In this document: positions 1 through 8,307 of the stretch, one piece after another | Layout: each line of letters opens with the position of its first letter | Numbering within the stretch: position 1 is the first letter of the stretch | Assembly (NCBI RefSeq): GCF_021729145.1 | Contig: NZ_JAJSLW010000018.1 | Location: 1-64,000, forward strand | DNA length: 64,000 nucleotides | Source of the DNA: Membranihabitans maritimus | GTDB taxonomy: Bacteria > Bacteroidota > Bacteroidia > Chitinophagales > Saprospiraceae | Reading direction: 5' to 3' | Translations under genes and position numbers: made by a program | Notes under the pieces: generated by a model | What the model was told of the DNA's origin: nothing | Databases searched by the model: none | What the model saw: the letters and a program-made list of their open reading frames with translations, nothing else

Positions 1-84
1 ACTACTCTAAAGACAAAAATCGAACTTCACATTGTGAAAAAATATATTTGTTAAATCTTAATTCTTCCTAATGCGTATCCTTTC

Positions 85-213
85 GGGACCCCGTAGTTAT
101 GACTATGTCTTCGTTTTCCCCTTCGTTATCGACGATTTTTCCCACCACATCGAACCCCGGCGATTCTGCCGGGACAGCCCGTCAAATTTATCGCATTTCG
201 AGACCAAAACGTC
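85..213 (+). repeat. Dispersed intergenic repeat, copy 1
   Basis: The block at 152-213 matches the reverse complement of 56757-56816 with a few substitutions and a one-base indel. Weaker similarity continues upstream around 103-125 and possibly to about 85. The copies lie 56 kb apart in intergenic DNA and do not share an open frame, so a non-coding dispersed repeat is the best reading. Its family is unknown to me. Nothing else is recognisable in positions 1-331. Confidence 0.6.
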
Positions 214-331
214 CCGGATATAACCATTTCAAAGATAGTTTGTAAGAACATCCGTTCTAAACATCGACATAGGAAAAACGGAAATGATACATTGACAACA
301 CCAAGAATTACTGACCTCTAAAATTGACAGG

Positions 332-979
332 TTATTGTATTTGATCCTCCGTAACCCTACCCAATATCTTTAGCTTTGGTGAGTTTGCCATTCCATTAGG
401 ATTACATCCGGGTAAGCCTTCGGGAATATCAATTCCCAACTCCTTATAATGATCTATCCAGGCTTTCGGAAATTCACCGGAATTTGCTGATTTAAAAGTC
501 ATCGACTCCAATTCAAATACTCCGAAATCTTCAAAAATAGTGTACACAAATTCAGAACAATAGTAGCCCGTATCTTCCAAAATATACGTAAAGTTATAAG
601 GCTCCCCTATCAATGCCTCAGCGGCTAAAAGAACATCATCAAAGTCAACAAAAATCTGTGAGTCTACCCGATAAGCCACCACGTCTCTTTTTCCCTTATT
701 CTTTACCGATTTGAATTCTTTCAACGGCTCACGAACCACTCCATTCTCCGAAGATGCATGAATCACATAGACGCTATCGTCTTCTATATCCACCACCCCC
801 ATATGTGAATAATTCGTGCCTTCGCTTGTTTGCGTTACGTCATTGATAGCCTGGGATAAAGAATCAGAAGTATTTCCGCGAAAGAGAATGTCTCCGTCCC
901 GGAGTACAACCCGATCAAACTCCGAAGTATTACATGATACGACCACAAGTAGTATAATTCCCATAAATATCCGCATCAT
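332..979 (-). CDS. YiiX/YebB-like NlpC/P60-superfamily lipoprotein hydrolase
   Basis: A 215-residue predicted lipoprotein: the hydrophobic N-terminus ends in a VVVSC lipobox (Cys16). The rest matches the permuted NlpC/P60 (papain-like) fold of the YiiX family. It has a DGDILFR start near residue 28, a YSHMGVV segment with candidate catalytic His59, and a YYCSEFVY segment with candidate nucleophile Cys141. Members of this superfamily cleave amide or ester bonds in peptidoglycan or lipids, but the substrate here cannot be told. The gene stands alone. Fold assignment is fairly secure; function is open. Confidence 0.75.
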   Translation of the reverse strand: MMRIFMGIILLVVVSCNTSEFDRVVLRDGDILFRGNTSDSLSQAINDVTQTSEGTNYSHMGVVDIEDDSVYVIHASSENGVVREPLKEFKSVKNKGKRDVVAYRVDSQIFVDFDDVLLAAEALIGEPYNFTYILEDTGYYCSEFVYTIFEDFGVFELESMTFKSANSGEFPKAWIDHYKELGIDIPEGLPGCNPNGMANSPKLKILGRVTEDQIQ

Positions 980-1164
980 AATAATTGAGATTTACAGGTA
1001 AAGATAAGGAAAAAATGAAGTATTGGATTCGGAGAATAGATTGGAACCCACTTTTAGAGAACACATACAACAACAATCTTTCTCTTCTCATTTTCATATC
1101 GATCATAATTGTAAATAGATTATAAATCTGATCAAATAATGCCTACTTTTAAAGTTCATAAAAG

Positions 1165-2574
1165 ATGACGCCAACACAACTCCAACATATCATCCAAAAA
1201 GGTGAAAGCATTGCCGTTGAGTTCAAAACCTCGATGAAAAAACTGAATAAAAATGCTTTTGAGTCTATATGTGCGTTTCTGAACCGAAGGGGTGGGCATT
1301 TGATATTAGGAGTGAACGACAAGAAAGAAATTACCGGAATCGATGAGCATGCTATCCGGCGAATATTGGATACCCTTGCCAAGAATGCCAATAATCCTCA
1401 AAAGCTCAATCCGCCTTATTATTTGTCTCCGGAAGTAATTGAAATCAAAGATAAGAAAATCATTGTCGTTTACGTACCGGAAAGTTCACAGGTCCATAGT
1501 ACGGCCGGAAAGATATTCGATCGTAACGAAGACGGTGATTTTAACATCACCAACAATTCGGACCTGGTCACGCAATTGTTTTTAAAAAAGCAGAAAACCT
1601 ATTCTGAGAACCAGGTATTTCCTTATGCAACTATTGATGAATTTAAACCTGAGCTGTTTGACAAAGTGAGAACACTAGTACGCAGTCAAGGCCCCAACCA
1701 CCCATGGATATCCATGAGCAATGAAGAAATACTGAAGTCAGCCGGGCTATACAAACAAGATATCCAAACGGGAAAATCCGGCTATACGCTCGCAGCGATT
1801 CTTTTGTTGGGTAAGGATGAGGTTGTATTAAGTGTATTACCCCACCATAAAACAGATGCCATCGTACGGATTGAAAATATAGATCGCTATGATGACCGGG
1901 ATGATATCCGGGTAAACTTGTTTGAAAGCTATGATCGTTTAATGGCGTTTATGATCAAACATTTACCGGATAAATTTTATCAGGAAGGAGACCAACGAAT
2001 CAGTCTTCGGGATCACATATTCAGGGAAGTAATTGGCAACCTTTTGATTCATCGTGAATTTGCCAATGGTTTTCCGGCCAAACTCATTATTGAAAAAGAC
2101 AGAGTATATACGGAAAACTGGAACAAACCGCACGGTCATGGCAATATTGACCCTGTTAATTTCACTCCTTATCCTAAAAATCCTATGATCGCCCGTTTCT
2201 TTAAGGAAATCGGTTGGGTGGACGAATTAGGTTCGGGGGTTCGCAAGGTTTTCAAGTTTACACCGTTATATACCCCCGGTGCAAAACCCGAATTTATTGA
2301 GCAGGATGTTTTTAAAGCGCTAATTCCTTTGACTACCCAGAAGACTACCCAGAAGACTACCCAGAAGACTACCCAGAAGACTACCCAGAAAACGGAAGAC
2401 CGAATTGTAGCGCTGTTAAAAGAAAATCCCGAATTCAGTAGAACACAGATTGCGCAGGTATTGGGAGATATTACGGAAGACGGAGTAAAATACCATCTAA
2501 GCAAACTCAGGGAATCTGAAAAAATAGTAAGAATCGGACCTGACAGAGGCGGATATTGGAAAGTGATGGAGTAG
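1165..2574 (+). CDS. Schlafen AlbA_2 / RecG-like ATP-binding transcriptional regulator
   Basis: A 469-residue cytoplasmic protein. The N-terminus (about 10-120) has the AlbA_2/Schlafen pattern: GESIAVEFKTS, then NRRGGHLILGVNDK and a TGKIFDR-type segment (AGKIFDRNEDGDF). The middle and C-terminal part carries the domain often annotated as RecG-like, with RDHIFREVIGNLLIHREF and DELGSGVRKVFKF. A winged-helix segment closes the protein (about 412-469: FSRTQIAQVLG, KYHLSKLRE). A (TTQK)5 linker encoded by a 12-bp repeat separates the last two parts. Such proteins are usually annotated as helicase-related regulators, but no helicase motifs are visible. A DNA-binding regulator of unknown target is most likely. 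Confidence 0.8.
   Translation: MTPTQLQHIIQKGESIAVEFKTSMKKLNKNAFESICAFLNRRGGHLILGVNDKKEITGIDEHAIRRILDTLAKNANNPQKLNPPYYLSPEVIEIKDKKIIVVYVPESSQVHSTAGKIFDRNEDGDFNITNNSDLVTQLFLKKQKTYSENQVFPYATIDEFKPELFDKVRTLVRSQGPNHPWISMSNEEILKSAGLYKQDIQTGKSGYTLAAILLLGKDEVVLSVLPHHKTDAIVRIENIDRYDDRDDIRVNLFESYDRLMAFMIKHLPDKFYQEGDQRISLRDHIFREVIGNLLIHREFANGFPAKLIIEKDRVYTENWNKPHGHGNIDPVNFTPYPKNPMIARFFKEIGWVDELGSGVRKVFKFTPLYTPGAKPEFIEQDVFKALIPLTTQKTTQKTTQKTTQKTTQKTEDRIVALLKENPEFSRTQIAQVLGDITEDGVKYHLSKLRESEKIVRIGPDRGGYWKVME
2332..2391 (+). repeat. Coding 12-bp tandem repeat (5 units)
   Basis: Five consecutive copies of actacccagaag (the last ends in aaa) encode Thr-Thr-Gln-Lys five times inside the Schlafen/RecG-like regulator. 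The unit is a multiple of three, so gain or loss of copies changes linker length without shifting the frame. Near-perfect identity suggests recent expansion. Confidence 0.95.
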
Positions 2575-2784
2575 CATTCATAAAAAGACATTGAAAAAAA
2601 AGTACAGTTGTTAGTATATTACACAATGATGCAACCTTGAATTAGTACATTTTTTGTAGCCTACTGACACTTTTTCTCTTTTTTACTCTATCGAACGCAT
2701 GCACTTCACAGCATAAATGTTAATATTAGAGAACTAAAAATAGAACTGGGGGGCATTCAATTTTTTATGTAACTAACCTTCCCG

Positions 2785-3257
2785 ATAATAAAAATATTAG
2801 CTACTCTGATTACCCTGGCGCTTTGTTTTCCTGAAGCTACTTCACAATTTCATCTTGCCCCTGTATTGGGCGCAAGTATTTCCAGTTTCCGGCAGAAATA
2901 AAACACTTTTTCTGATTTCACTAACATCAACTAATTTTAAGCAGGACTTCATTCAAAATTAGACATAACAAACAAATTTAGTATTGGCTTTGAAGTTCAC
3001 TATTCGCAATAAGGTACTAAAGGAGACCTTTACCCCAAAAAACCAAAGTTGGATCAATCAAGTCGATTCCCAACTGGGGAGGTTGGCTGGGTCTGACCAC
3101 TCACTTAGGCAAACTGCTTGTAAATTTTCGCTACCATCATGAATTTAGCCAATTGAGCGAGATCCAGCTTACGGATCTCAATGGTGAATCTACAGGTGAA
3201 AATGGTCAATTATATGACAAAACCTTCCAAATCGGTTTGGGGTATTGCATTTTTTAA
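2785..3257 (+). pseudogene. Decayed outer-membrane beta-barrel protein gene
   Basis: From about 2785 the DNA reads like a signal peptide and first strand (KILATLITLALCF, then QFHLAPVLGASISSF) and runs into a stop near 2900. Barrel-like text resumes around 2944 (LHSKLDITNKFSIGFEVHYSQ) and hits another stop. After further frame changes it ends with a good last strand, DKTFQIGLGYCIF, and a stop at 3255-3257. This is the pattern of a small porin-like barrel protein broken by stops, frameshifts and loss of its ATG. The 3' end overlaps the convergent gene by 4 bp. Stretches 2575-2784 show nothing else. Confidence 0.6.
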
Positions 3258-4486
3258 TTATTATCTCGTTTAACTTGGTTATGCAATAATTCTTCTTCTT
3301 TCGTGGCTTTATCTGCTTTTGAACGCTTTTGAAGTTCATTATGTTTTCCTAAAAATTCAAGAGCTTTATTTGTAAGAAATTTATTGTCATTTTCTATTAA
3401 GCTTTTTACCTGTTGAATCGCTTTGATACTTACTTGATTCATCTTTCCCAATAAACTTATAATTTCGACTTGCAAAATTACAGGAAAAAATAATAGGCGG
3501 TCTTCAAAATAAGATAATACGCTTGAATCTGGGTTTTCAGTTTCTACTAATTTCCGAAGAATTCGAGCCTTTATGTTATAATCATGAACTATATTGAATC
3601 TATTCAAAAGACTGGTTTGAATGCTTATACAGTTTAAATCATTGTCCGTCAATAGATCAAGGATATGTTTAGTGACAAAAAAATTATCTGGAGTTATTTT
3701 GTTGATTAGAGCAACCTTTAATTTTCGATACTTATCCTCTTCTATATCGACATGATTCAAAAGCCATGAAATATCACTTATATCTCCATATTTAATGAGA
3801 TATATTCCACCTTCCGGAGTCATTGCTTCAACTGCCCTCTTTGCAATGAAGCGAGCAGTTTGACCGTTTGCTATATGCCAAAGAGTATAACAGGTATAAA
3901 CTGCTCCTTCAACGCATACATCATTTACCACTTTTACCGTCGCTGAAGTAATTGCATCTATTCTTTTATCATTTATACCATTTGATTGAACTAAGTCCTC
4001 AATACTATATGTTCCTAAAACAGATTGTGGGTTGGCCAGCAATCGATCTAATTTTTTGTAATCAGTTTTGGAGAAGGGAATATGATCTTTTTTAGTTAAG
4101 ATTTCATTGCTTGGCAATTCAAAACCAACATACCTCCCTGCCATATTCCAATATATATTAACCTCTATAGGTAAGCACTCACCGGTTTTGCATACATAAG
4201 TTTTAATATTTCGACAGTAACCTATTGGTAATCTTTCTTTTGAATACAGCACATAAATACAACTACTACTTATACTATCATCAAAAGGGAGTTCTAATTT
4301 ATTTCGATCTGTTTTTGAAATAAAACTAAACGGCATAGTATCAAGACAGACAATATTTTCAGAATTGATACAATTTACATTCCCATATTTCGATTTAATG
4401 ATTAAATATTCATTACTCCCATATAGATAAACAAATACAGTAAGGAATCCTGAAATAACATTTTTAGTATTGATTAAGATATTCAC
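3254..4486 (-). CDS. Protein with degenerate FMN-binding-like motif and HEAT-like C-terminus
   Basis: A 410-residue protein, the last gene of the minus-strand SusC/SusD locus, starting 23 bp inside the end of the SGNH gene, which suggests translational coupling. Residues 1-20 are hydrophobic (weak signal or anchor). Residues 91-125 have two cysteines and CKTGECLPIEVNIYWNM. At 176-186 IDAITSATVK resembles the flavin-attachment region of RnfG/NqrC-type FMN-binding domains, but the position that normally holds the flavinylated Ser/Thr is Lys. Residues 230-385 are helical and HEAT-like. I know similar proteins next to FAD oxidoreductases, but no function is established from the sequence. An electron-transfer or scaffold role for the neighbouring oxidoreductase is inference. 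Confidence 0.6.
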   Translation of the reverse strand: MNILINTKNVISGFLTVFVYLYGSNEYLIIKSKYGNVNCINSENIVCLDTMPFSFISKTDRNKLELPFDDSISSSCIYVLYSKERLPIGYCRNIKTYVCKTGECLPIEVNIYWNMAGRYVGFELPSNEILTKKDHIPFSKTDYKKLDRLLANPQSVLGTYSIEDLVQSNGINDKRIDAITSATVKVVNDVCVEGAVYTCYTLWHIANGQTARFIAKRAVEAMTPEGGIYLIKYGDISDISWLLNHVDIEEDKYRKLKVALINKITPDNFFVTKHILDLLTDNDLNCISIQTSLLNRFNIVHDYNIKARILRKLVETENPDSSVLSYFEDRLLFFPVILQVEIISLLGKMNQVSIKAIQQVKSLIENDNKFLTNKALEFLGKHNELQKRSKADKATKEEELLHNQVKRDNN

Positions 4487-5201
4487 AAATCATTTGTTTT
4501 AATTGTCCTGGATAGGTTTCCCCTTTTGTCGATCCCTCTCCTTTGACATTTATCCCATACGTTATAGAATCACCAAAGCATATAATCTTTAAACCATTCT
4601 TTATCTTATTTCCATTTTGCAAACTGTGAAATACTTCTCTTGCAATAATTCGATACCCCAGGCCAGTGGGGTGAACACCGTCTCTTGAACCGCTGTTATT
4701 TCTATTTCTTATGCATTTATCTTTATCGTGATTTGGTACTCCCAGTTCTACATAATATTTAAAAATATCGACAAAGGAGGTATTATATTTTTCTGATTTT
4801 TCTTTTAGTATTGCATTAATTGTTTGAAGCTTAAAATTTGGGGGATCAAAGAATTTATTCTTATCGTGTCTTTCAAATAAGTATACGGAATCAACTGGAG
4901 GTGGACTCACAAATAAAACACCTATTTTATTGATGTGAAATATCTTAATAAGCTCCTCTATGTTTTTTCCGAAAGCGTCATATGAGATCATTTTGGAGGT
5001 ATTAACCATTTCATTTGTACCAATCATAACGACAACCCAATCCGGATTCTGAGATACCACATCCTTTTGAACTCGCGAAATCAACTCAAAAGTGGTATTC
5101 CCCCCTACCCCGGAATTTATAATCTCTAAATCACATTGACTAAAGCAAAAAAAGGGAATCAATAATACATTAAGCAAAAAATATGTCCTAGTTAAAAACA
5201 C
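4464..5201 (-). CDS. Circularly permuted SGNH/GDSL hydrolase, secreted
   Basis: A 245-residue protein with a hydrophobic signal ending FFCFSQ/C. All SGNH hydrolase blocks are present but in rotated order: block II (NSGVGGNTT, 29-37), block III (IGTNEM, 60-65), block V (SRDGVHPT, 172-179) and, last, block I with the nucleophile (CFGDSITYG, 208-216; Ser212). In normal members block I comes first. The C-terminal end TYPGQLKQMICEYLNQY would run straight into the N-terminal CDLEIINSGVGG in a normal protein, so nothing seems lost. The family deacylates or deacetylates esters, often on glycans. It lies between the FAD oxidoreductase (26 bp) and the FMN-like gene (overlap), so it probably acts on the same substrate. 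Confidence 0.85.
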   Translation of the reverse strand: MFLTRTYFLLNVLLIPFFCFSQCDLEIINSGVGGNTTFELISRVQKDVVSQNPDWVVVMIGTNEMVNTSKMISYDAFGKNIEELIKIFHINKIGVLFVSPPPVDSVYLFERHDKNKFFDPPNFKLQTINAILKEKSEKYNTSFVDIFKYYVELGVPNHDKDKCIRNRNNSGSRDGVHPTGLGYRIIAREVFHSLQNGNKIKNGLKIICFGDSITYGINVKGEGSTKGETYPGQLKQMICEYLNQY

Positions 5202-5227
5202 TTCATTATATATTTAAAAAGGATTCA

Positions 5228-8200
5228 TTAATAAAGTTTTCTTTCAGACATTCGTAGTACTCCGCTCGCATGCCGGTAGAAATGACCTCTGAGGTCTTTG
5301 GAATAATTAATAAGTATTTCCTTCCCTAAGCCTTTATAATCCCCGCATCTATACAGTGCTCTTGCCAATATCAGCTCTCTTAATGAATTTCTTCTTATTA
5401 CATTATCCAACAAACTAGGTTGAATAATTCTTTTAGAAAATACCTTTTCATTGATTTCTTTCGAAGTAATAATATCCGGCATTGAATGCCCACTCATACC
5501 TTCCATTATTAATAAGTCATAAAGAGGTTTTGCACCTTCTTTTCTTTCAATCATTTCCAGTGCTTTACTTACCGCCCTAAAATGAGAAAAAGCACTTTCA
5601 GGGTTTAATTTTTCTGCAAGCCTGACAATAGTAGATAATGCGTTTTTTTTCTTTGTTTTGCCAAGAGCAATAATCAAACTGTCAAGATAGCTCATACTTG
5701 CCCCAAACTGTCCACCGGCTGCTTTAAATTCCCAACCCTCATCCCAGTCTTCATAAGAGTCTATTTTCTCCTGAAGCACTTGCCAGCCCTCATCATTGCC
5801 ACACATTCCCAAAATCAAAGCATATAACAATCTATCGGATTCAATACGAGAGGAATTGAATTTAGATTCCAGTACTGGAATAGATTTATTTTTGTCCCAA
5901 AGAATAATTTCCAAACCTTGTAAATCATTCACTACGTTGTCAGAAGCTGCTTCTATCATTTCTAAAGTCGGTGGGTAATTGTCCCGATCTGTGATAACCG
6001 CATTGGGTAAGCTTTCAATTTTTACAAGTTCTTTTTGAAGCGCTTTAATATCTACATATCTTATATACTGATTTTTTTTAGCTACCATGGAGGAAGCCCA
6101 CCCTACTGCATAACCCTGATTTTGTAAGCACGCTTGCATTCTTATAACAGGCATAGCATCCCTGTGAGCACTCGCTCCCAACCCTGTAACAATAATGCCT
6201 TCTAATCCTTTCGGCAACAAAGATCTGAAAGGCACATATGCTTTTACATCTATTCCTCCCAATTCTGGAGGTTTCAGTGCAAAAAATGGTTCTTCAGTAA
6301 AACCATGTGTATCAAAAGAACTTTGATGAATTGAGATGGTATCCGGATAAGTCCTTCCGTTATAGATATCGAGAGCCGACACAGTAAAATCTCCGACCAC
6401 CCTGCGTCGTTCACGTGTCTGCGGTAATTTCCCAATATCATATTGATCTTTAAATTTATCCTTTGCAACTATAAATGCACGCCACACATCCAACATGTCG
6501 GTATCATCTATGTATGTCCAATCCGTATTATTATAAAAATCATCAAAATTCTTATATGGCAATCCTGAACCCTGCACTGCAACAGAACTTCCATCCACAT
6601 ATGCAAAATCTGCTCCTGCTGAAATTGCAATATCTGCGCCTCCGGTAGAATCAATAATAGTATGTCCCAATACTACTCCTTTTCCATATGGAGTAGCCAC
6701 AACTACACCTTTGACCCTTCCTTGATCTACATAAGCTCCACATCCTATAACCCCAAACCAAATCGTACCTCCTGAGTTTCTAATTTCTCTTCTGTAATAT
6801 TCGATTTTCCAATCAAACACCCATTCTCCCAAATTGTCTTTTTTTCTTGTAGTATCCTCCCCCATTTCACTTACTCCAACATCAATTTCACGGGTAAATC
6901 CCTTGCGATACCCGTGATAATATTTCCCCACCATCCCAAAAGTCCCTATCCCCCCCAATCCATGCATATATTCTACAACCAAAGTATTAGCATTGTGACT
7001 TGCAGCACCGATTGTTGCAGGAGCACCGGACGTCCCTCCTCCTACAACTATTGTATCATACTCACCAAAAACTGGAAGGAAAGTTTCATTAGCCAATACT
7101 ACTCCTTTGTTAAGCCTAGGTCGTAGTCCATCCAAAAGTTCGCCCACATCTCCCGAAACAACATCATAATCTCCCAAATCACCTTTAACACTTAAATTGG
7201 GATTATTAATTATTGTCGAAGATAAAACCGCTGAAGCTTTTCCTACTTGATCGGCAATTTGCAACATTGCCAATGGTTCTAACAATTGTTCCGCCAATTC
7301 TCTAGGAATATCGGCGCATCCTCCAAGTACGAATAAGTTTTCTTTATTTTTAGGTATAAAAGCATCTAAATCCAACTGATCGATAGTTAAGTTTTTGCTG
7401 CTAATTTTCTTCTTTGATACTACAGGGTCGGAAGGCACGAAAAAAAGCAGATCTCCTGAATCTACCTGACTGGCATTCCAGGTCAAGTCACGAATTTTTT
7501 GTTCGGCTTCTGCAAATGAAGCAAATGAATCATCCCGCATATCAACGGGAATCGAATATTCATAAGCATTATACGATTGATCCTTGAATATCAAAGGTTC
7601 AGGAAGCTGGTGTAACTTCATCCCCTTAGAATGATTTGCTTCTCTTCCTACAGTTATAAATTTAAATACTTGTTTTCCTTTCGGAAACCTTTCAAACTTT
7701 GCTCTACTCATCCTCGCTACCACAGCTCTAGGTGTAGCGTCAATTATTGTTTTTGCAAGAATAGCCTGACTTCCAGATCGATTGGAAATAATTATTCCTG
7801 AAAGAAGATCTTGTTTATCGGTTACCACATCGGCAACAAAACTGGAGTATAAAAAGTCTACCCCATTATCAATAAGCTCCTTGTCCAGAGTACGCTTCAC
7901 GTGCAATGGGGTTGGTATTCCATTCTTATAGAGTTTGTCTGAGATTGGATGTTTTGGGATCTGTGTTCGAGGCCAAAAACGATAAGTTCCACATATATCA
8001 TCACCCAGATAGGGCAAATCTGTAACAAGGCACACCTTAGCCAGATTTTGAGATGCGGCAACTGCTGCTGAAATAGCGGCTGTTGAACCGCCAATCACAA
8101 CTACATCTACATCATAAGCGACTGGAATTGATCTTTCTGATTGATTGCAATATTTAACTGTTTCTTTTGAAACAGAACCCAAATCTGAAAAAGCTTGCAA

Positions 8201-8263
8201 CGGATTATAAGATAATAAAGTAGCACCTACAGTTCCAGCCTGCAAAAATTTTCTTCTCTTCAT
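5228..8263 (-). CDS. Tandem two-module FAD-dependent oxidoreductase, Tat-exported
   Basis: A 1011-residue protein, about twice the usual length of the FAD_oxidored family. The N-terminus KRRKFLQAG plus a hydrophobic stretch is a Tat-type signal with an RR motif, fitting export after cofactor loading. A first dinucleotide-binding motif is at 52-66 (DVVVIGGSTAAISAA, a variant GxGxxG) and a second, canonical one at about 403-420 (TIVVGGGTSGAPAT), followed by GLGGIGTFGMVG. Residues about 820-1011 look like helical HEAT-type repeats. The gene follows susD by 44 bp and is followed by the permuted SGNH hydrolase. Related enzymes are frequent in Bacteroidota and Planctomycetota glycan loci, probably oxidising a sugar or an aglycone, but the substrate is unknown. 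Confidence 0.8.
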   Translation of the reverse strand: MKRRKFLQAGTVGATLLSYNPLQAFSDLGSVSKETVKYCNQSERSIPVAYDVDVVVIGGSTAAISAAVAASQNLAKVCLVTDLPYLGDDICGTYRFWPRTQIPKHPISDKLYKNGIPTPLHVKRTLDKELIDNGVDFLYSSFVADVVTDKQDLLSGIIISNRSGSQAILAKTIIDATPRAVVARMSRAKFERFPKGKQVFKFITVGREANHSKGMKLHQLPEPLIFKDQSYNAYEYSIPVDMRDDSFASFAEAEQKIRDLTWNASQVDSGDLLFFVPSDPVVSKKKISSKNLTIDQLDLDAFIPKNKENLFVLGGCADIPRELAEQLLEPLAMLQIADQVGKASAVLSSTIINNPNLSVKGDLGDYDVVSGDVGELLDGLRPRLNKGVVLANETFLPVFGEYDTIVVGGGTSGAPATIGAASHNANTLVVEYMHGLGGIGTFGMVGKYYHGYRKGFTREIDVGVSEMGEDTTRKKDNLGEWVFDWKIEYYRREIRNSGGTIWFGVIGCGAYVDQGRVKGVVVATPYGKGVVLGHTIIDSTGGADIAISAGADFAYVDGSSVAVQGSGLPYKNFDDFYNNTDWTYIDDTDMLDVWRAFIVAKDKFKDQYDIGKLPQTRERRRVVGDFTVSALDIYNGRTYPDTISIHQSSFDTHGFTEEPFFALKPPELGGIDVKAYVPFRSLLPKGLEGIIVTGLGASAHRDAMPVIRMQACLQNQGYAVGWASSMVAKKNQYIRYVDIKALQKELVKIESLPNAVITDRDNYPPTLEMIEAASDNVVNDLQGLEIILWDKNKSIPVLESKFNSSRIESDRLLYALILGMCGNDEGWQVLQEKIDSYEDWDEGWEFKAAGGQFGASMSYLDSLIIALGKTKKKNALSTIVRLAEKLNPESAFSHFRAVSKALEMIERKEGAKPLYDLLIMEGMSGHSMPDIITSKEINEKVFSKRIIQPSLLDNVIRRNSLRELILARALYRCGDYKGLGKEILINYSKDLRGHFYRHASGVLRMSERKLY

Positions 8264-8307
8264 AATTTTTGATTTTATAAAAAACTACACTGCTTACGAA
8301 TCCTTAA

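Noticed and set aside
2332-2391. CRISPR-like or satellite array
   Set aside because: The repeat is 12 bp, has no spacers and is in frame within a gene.
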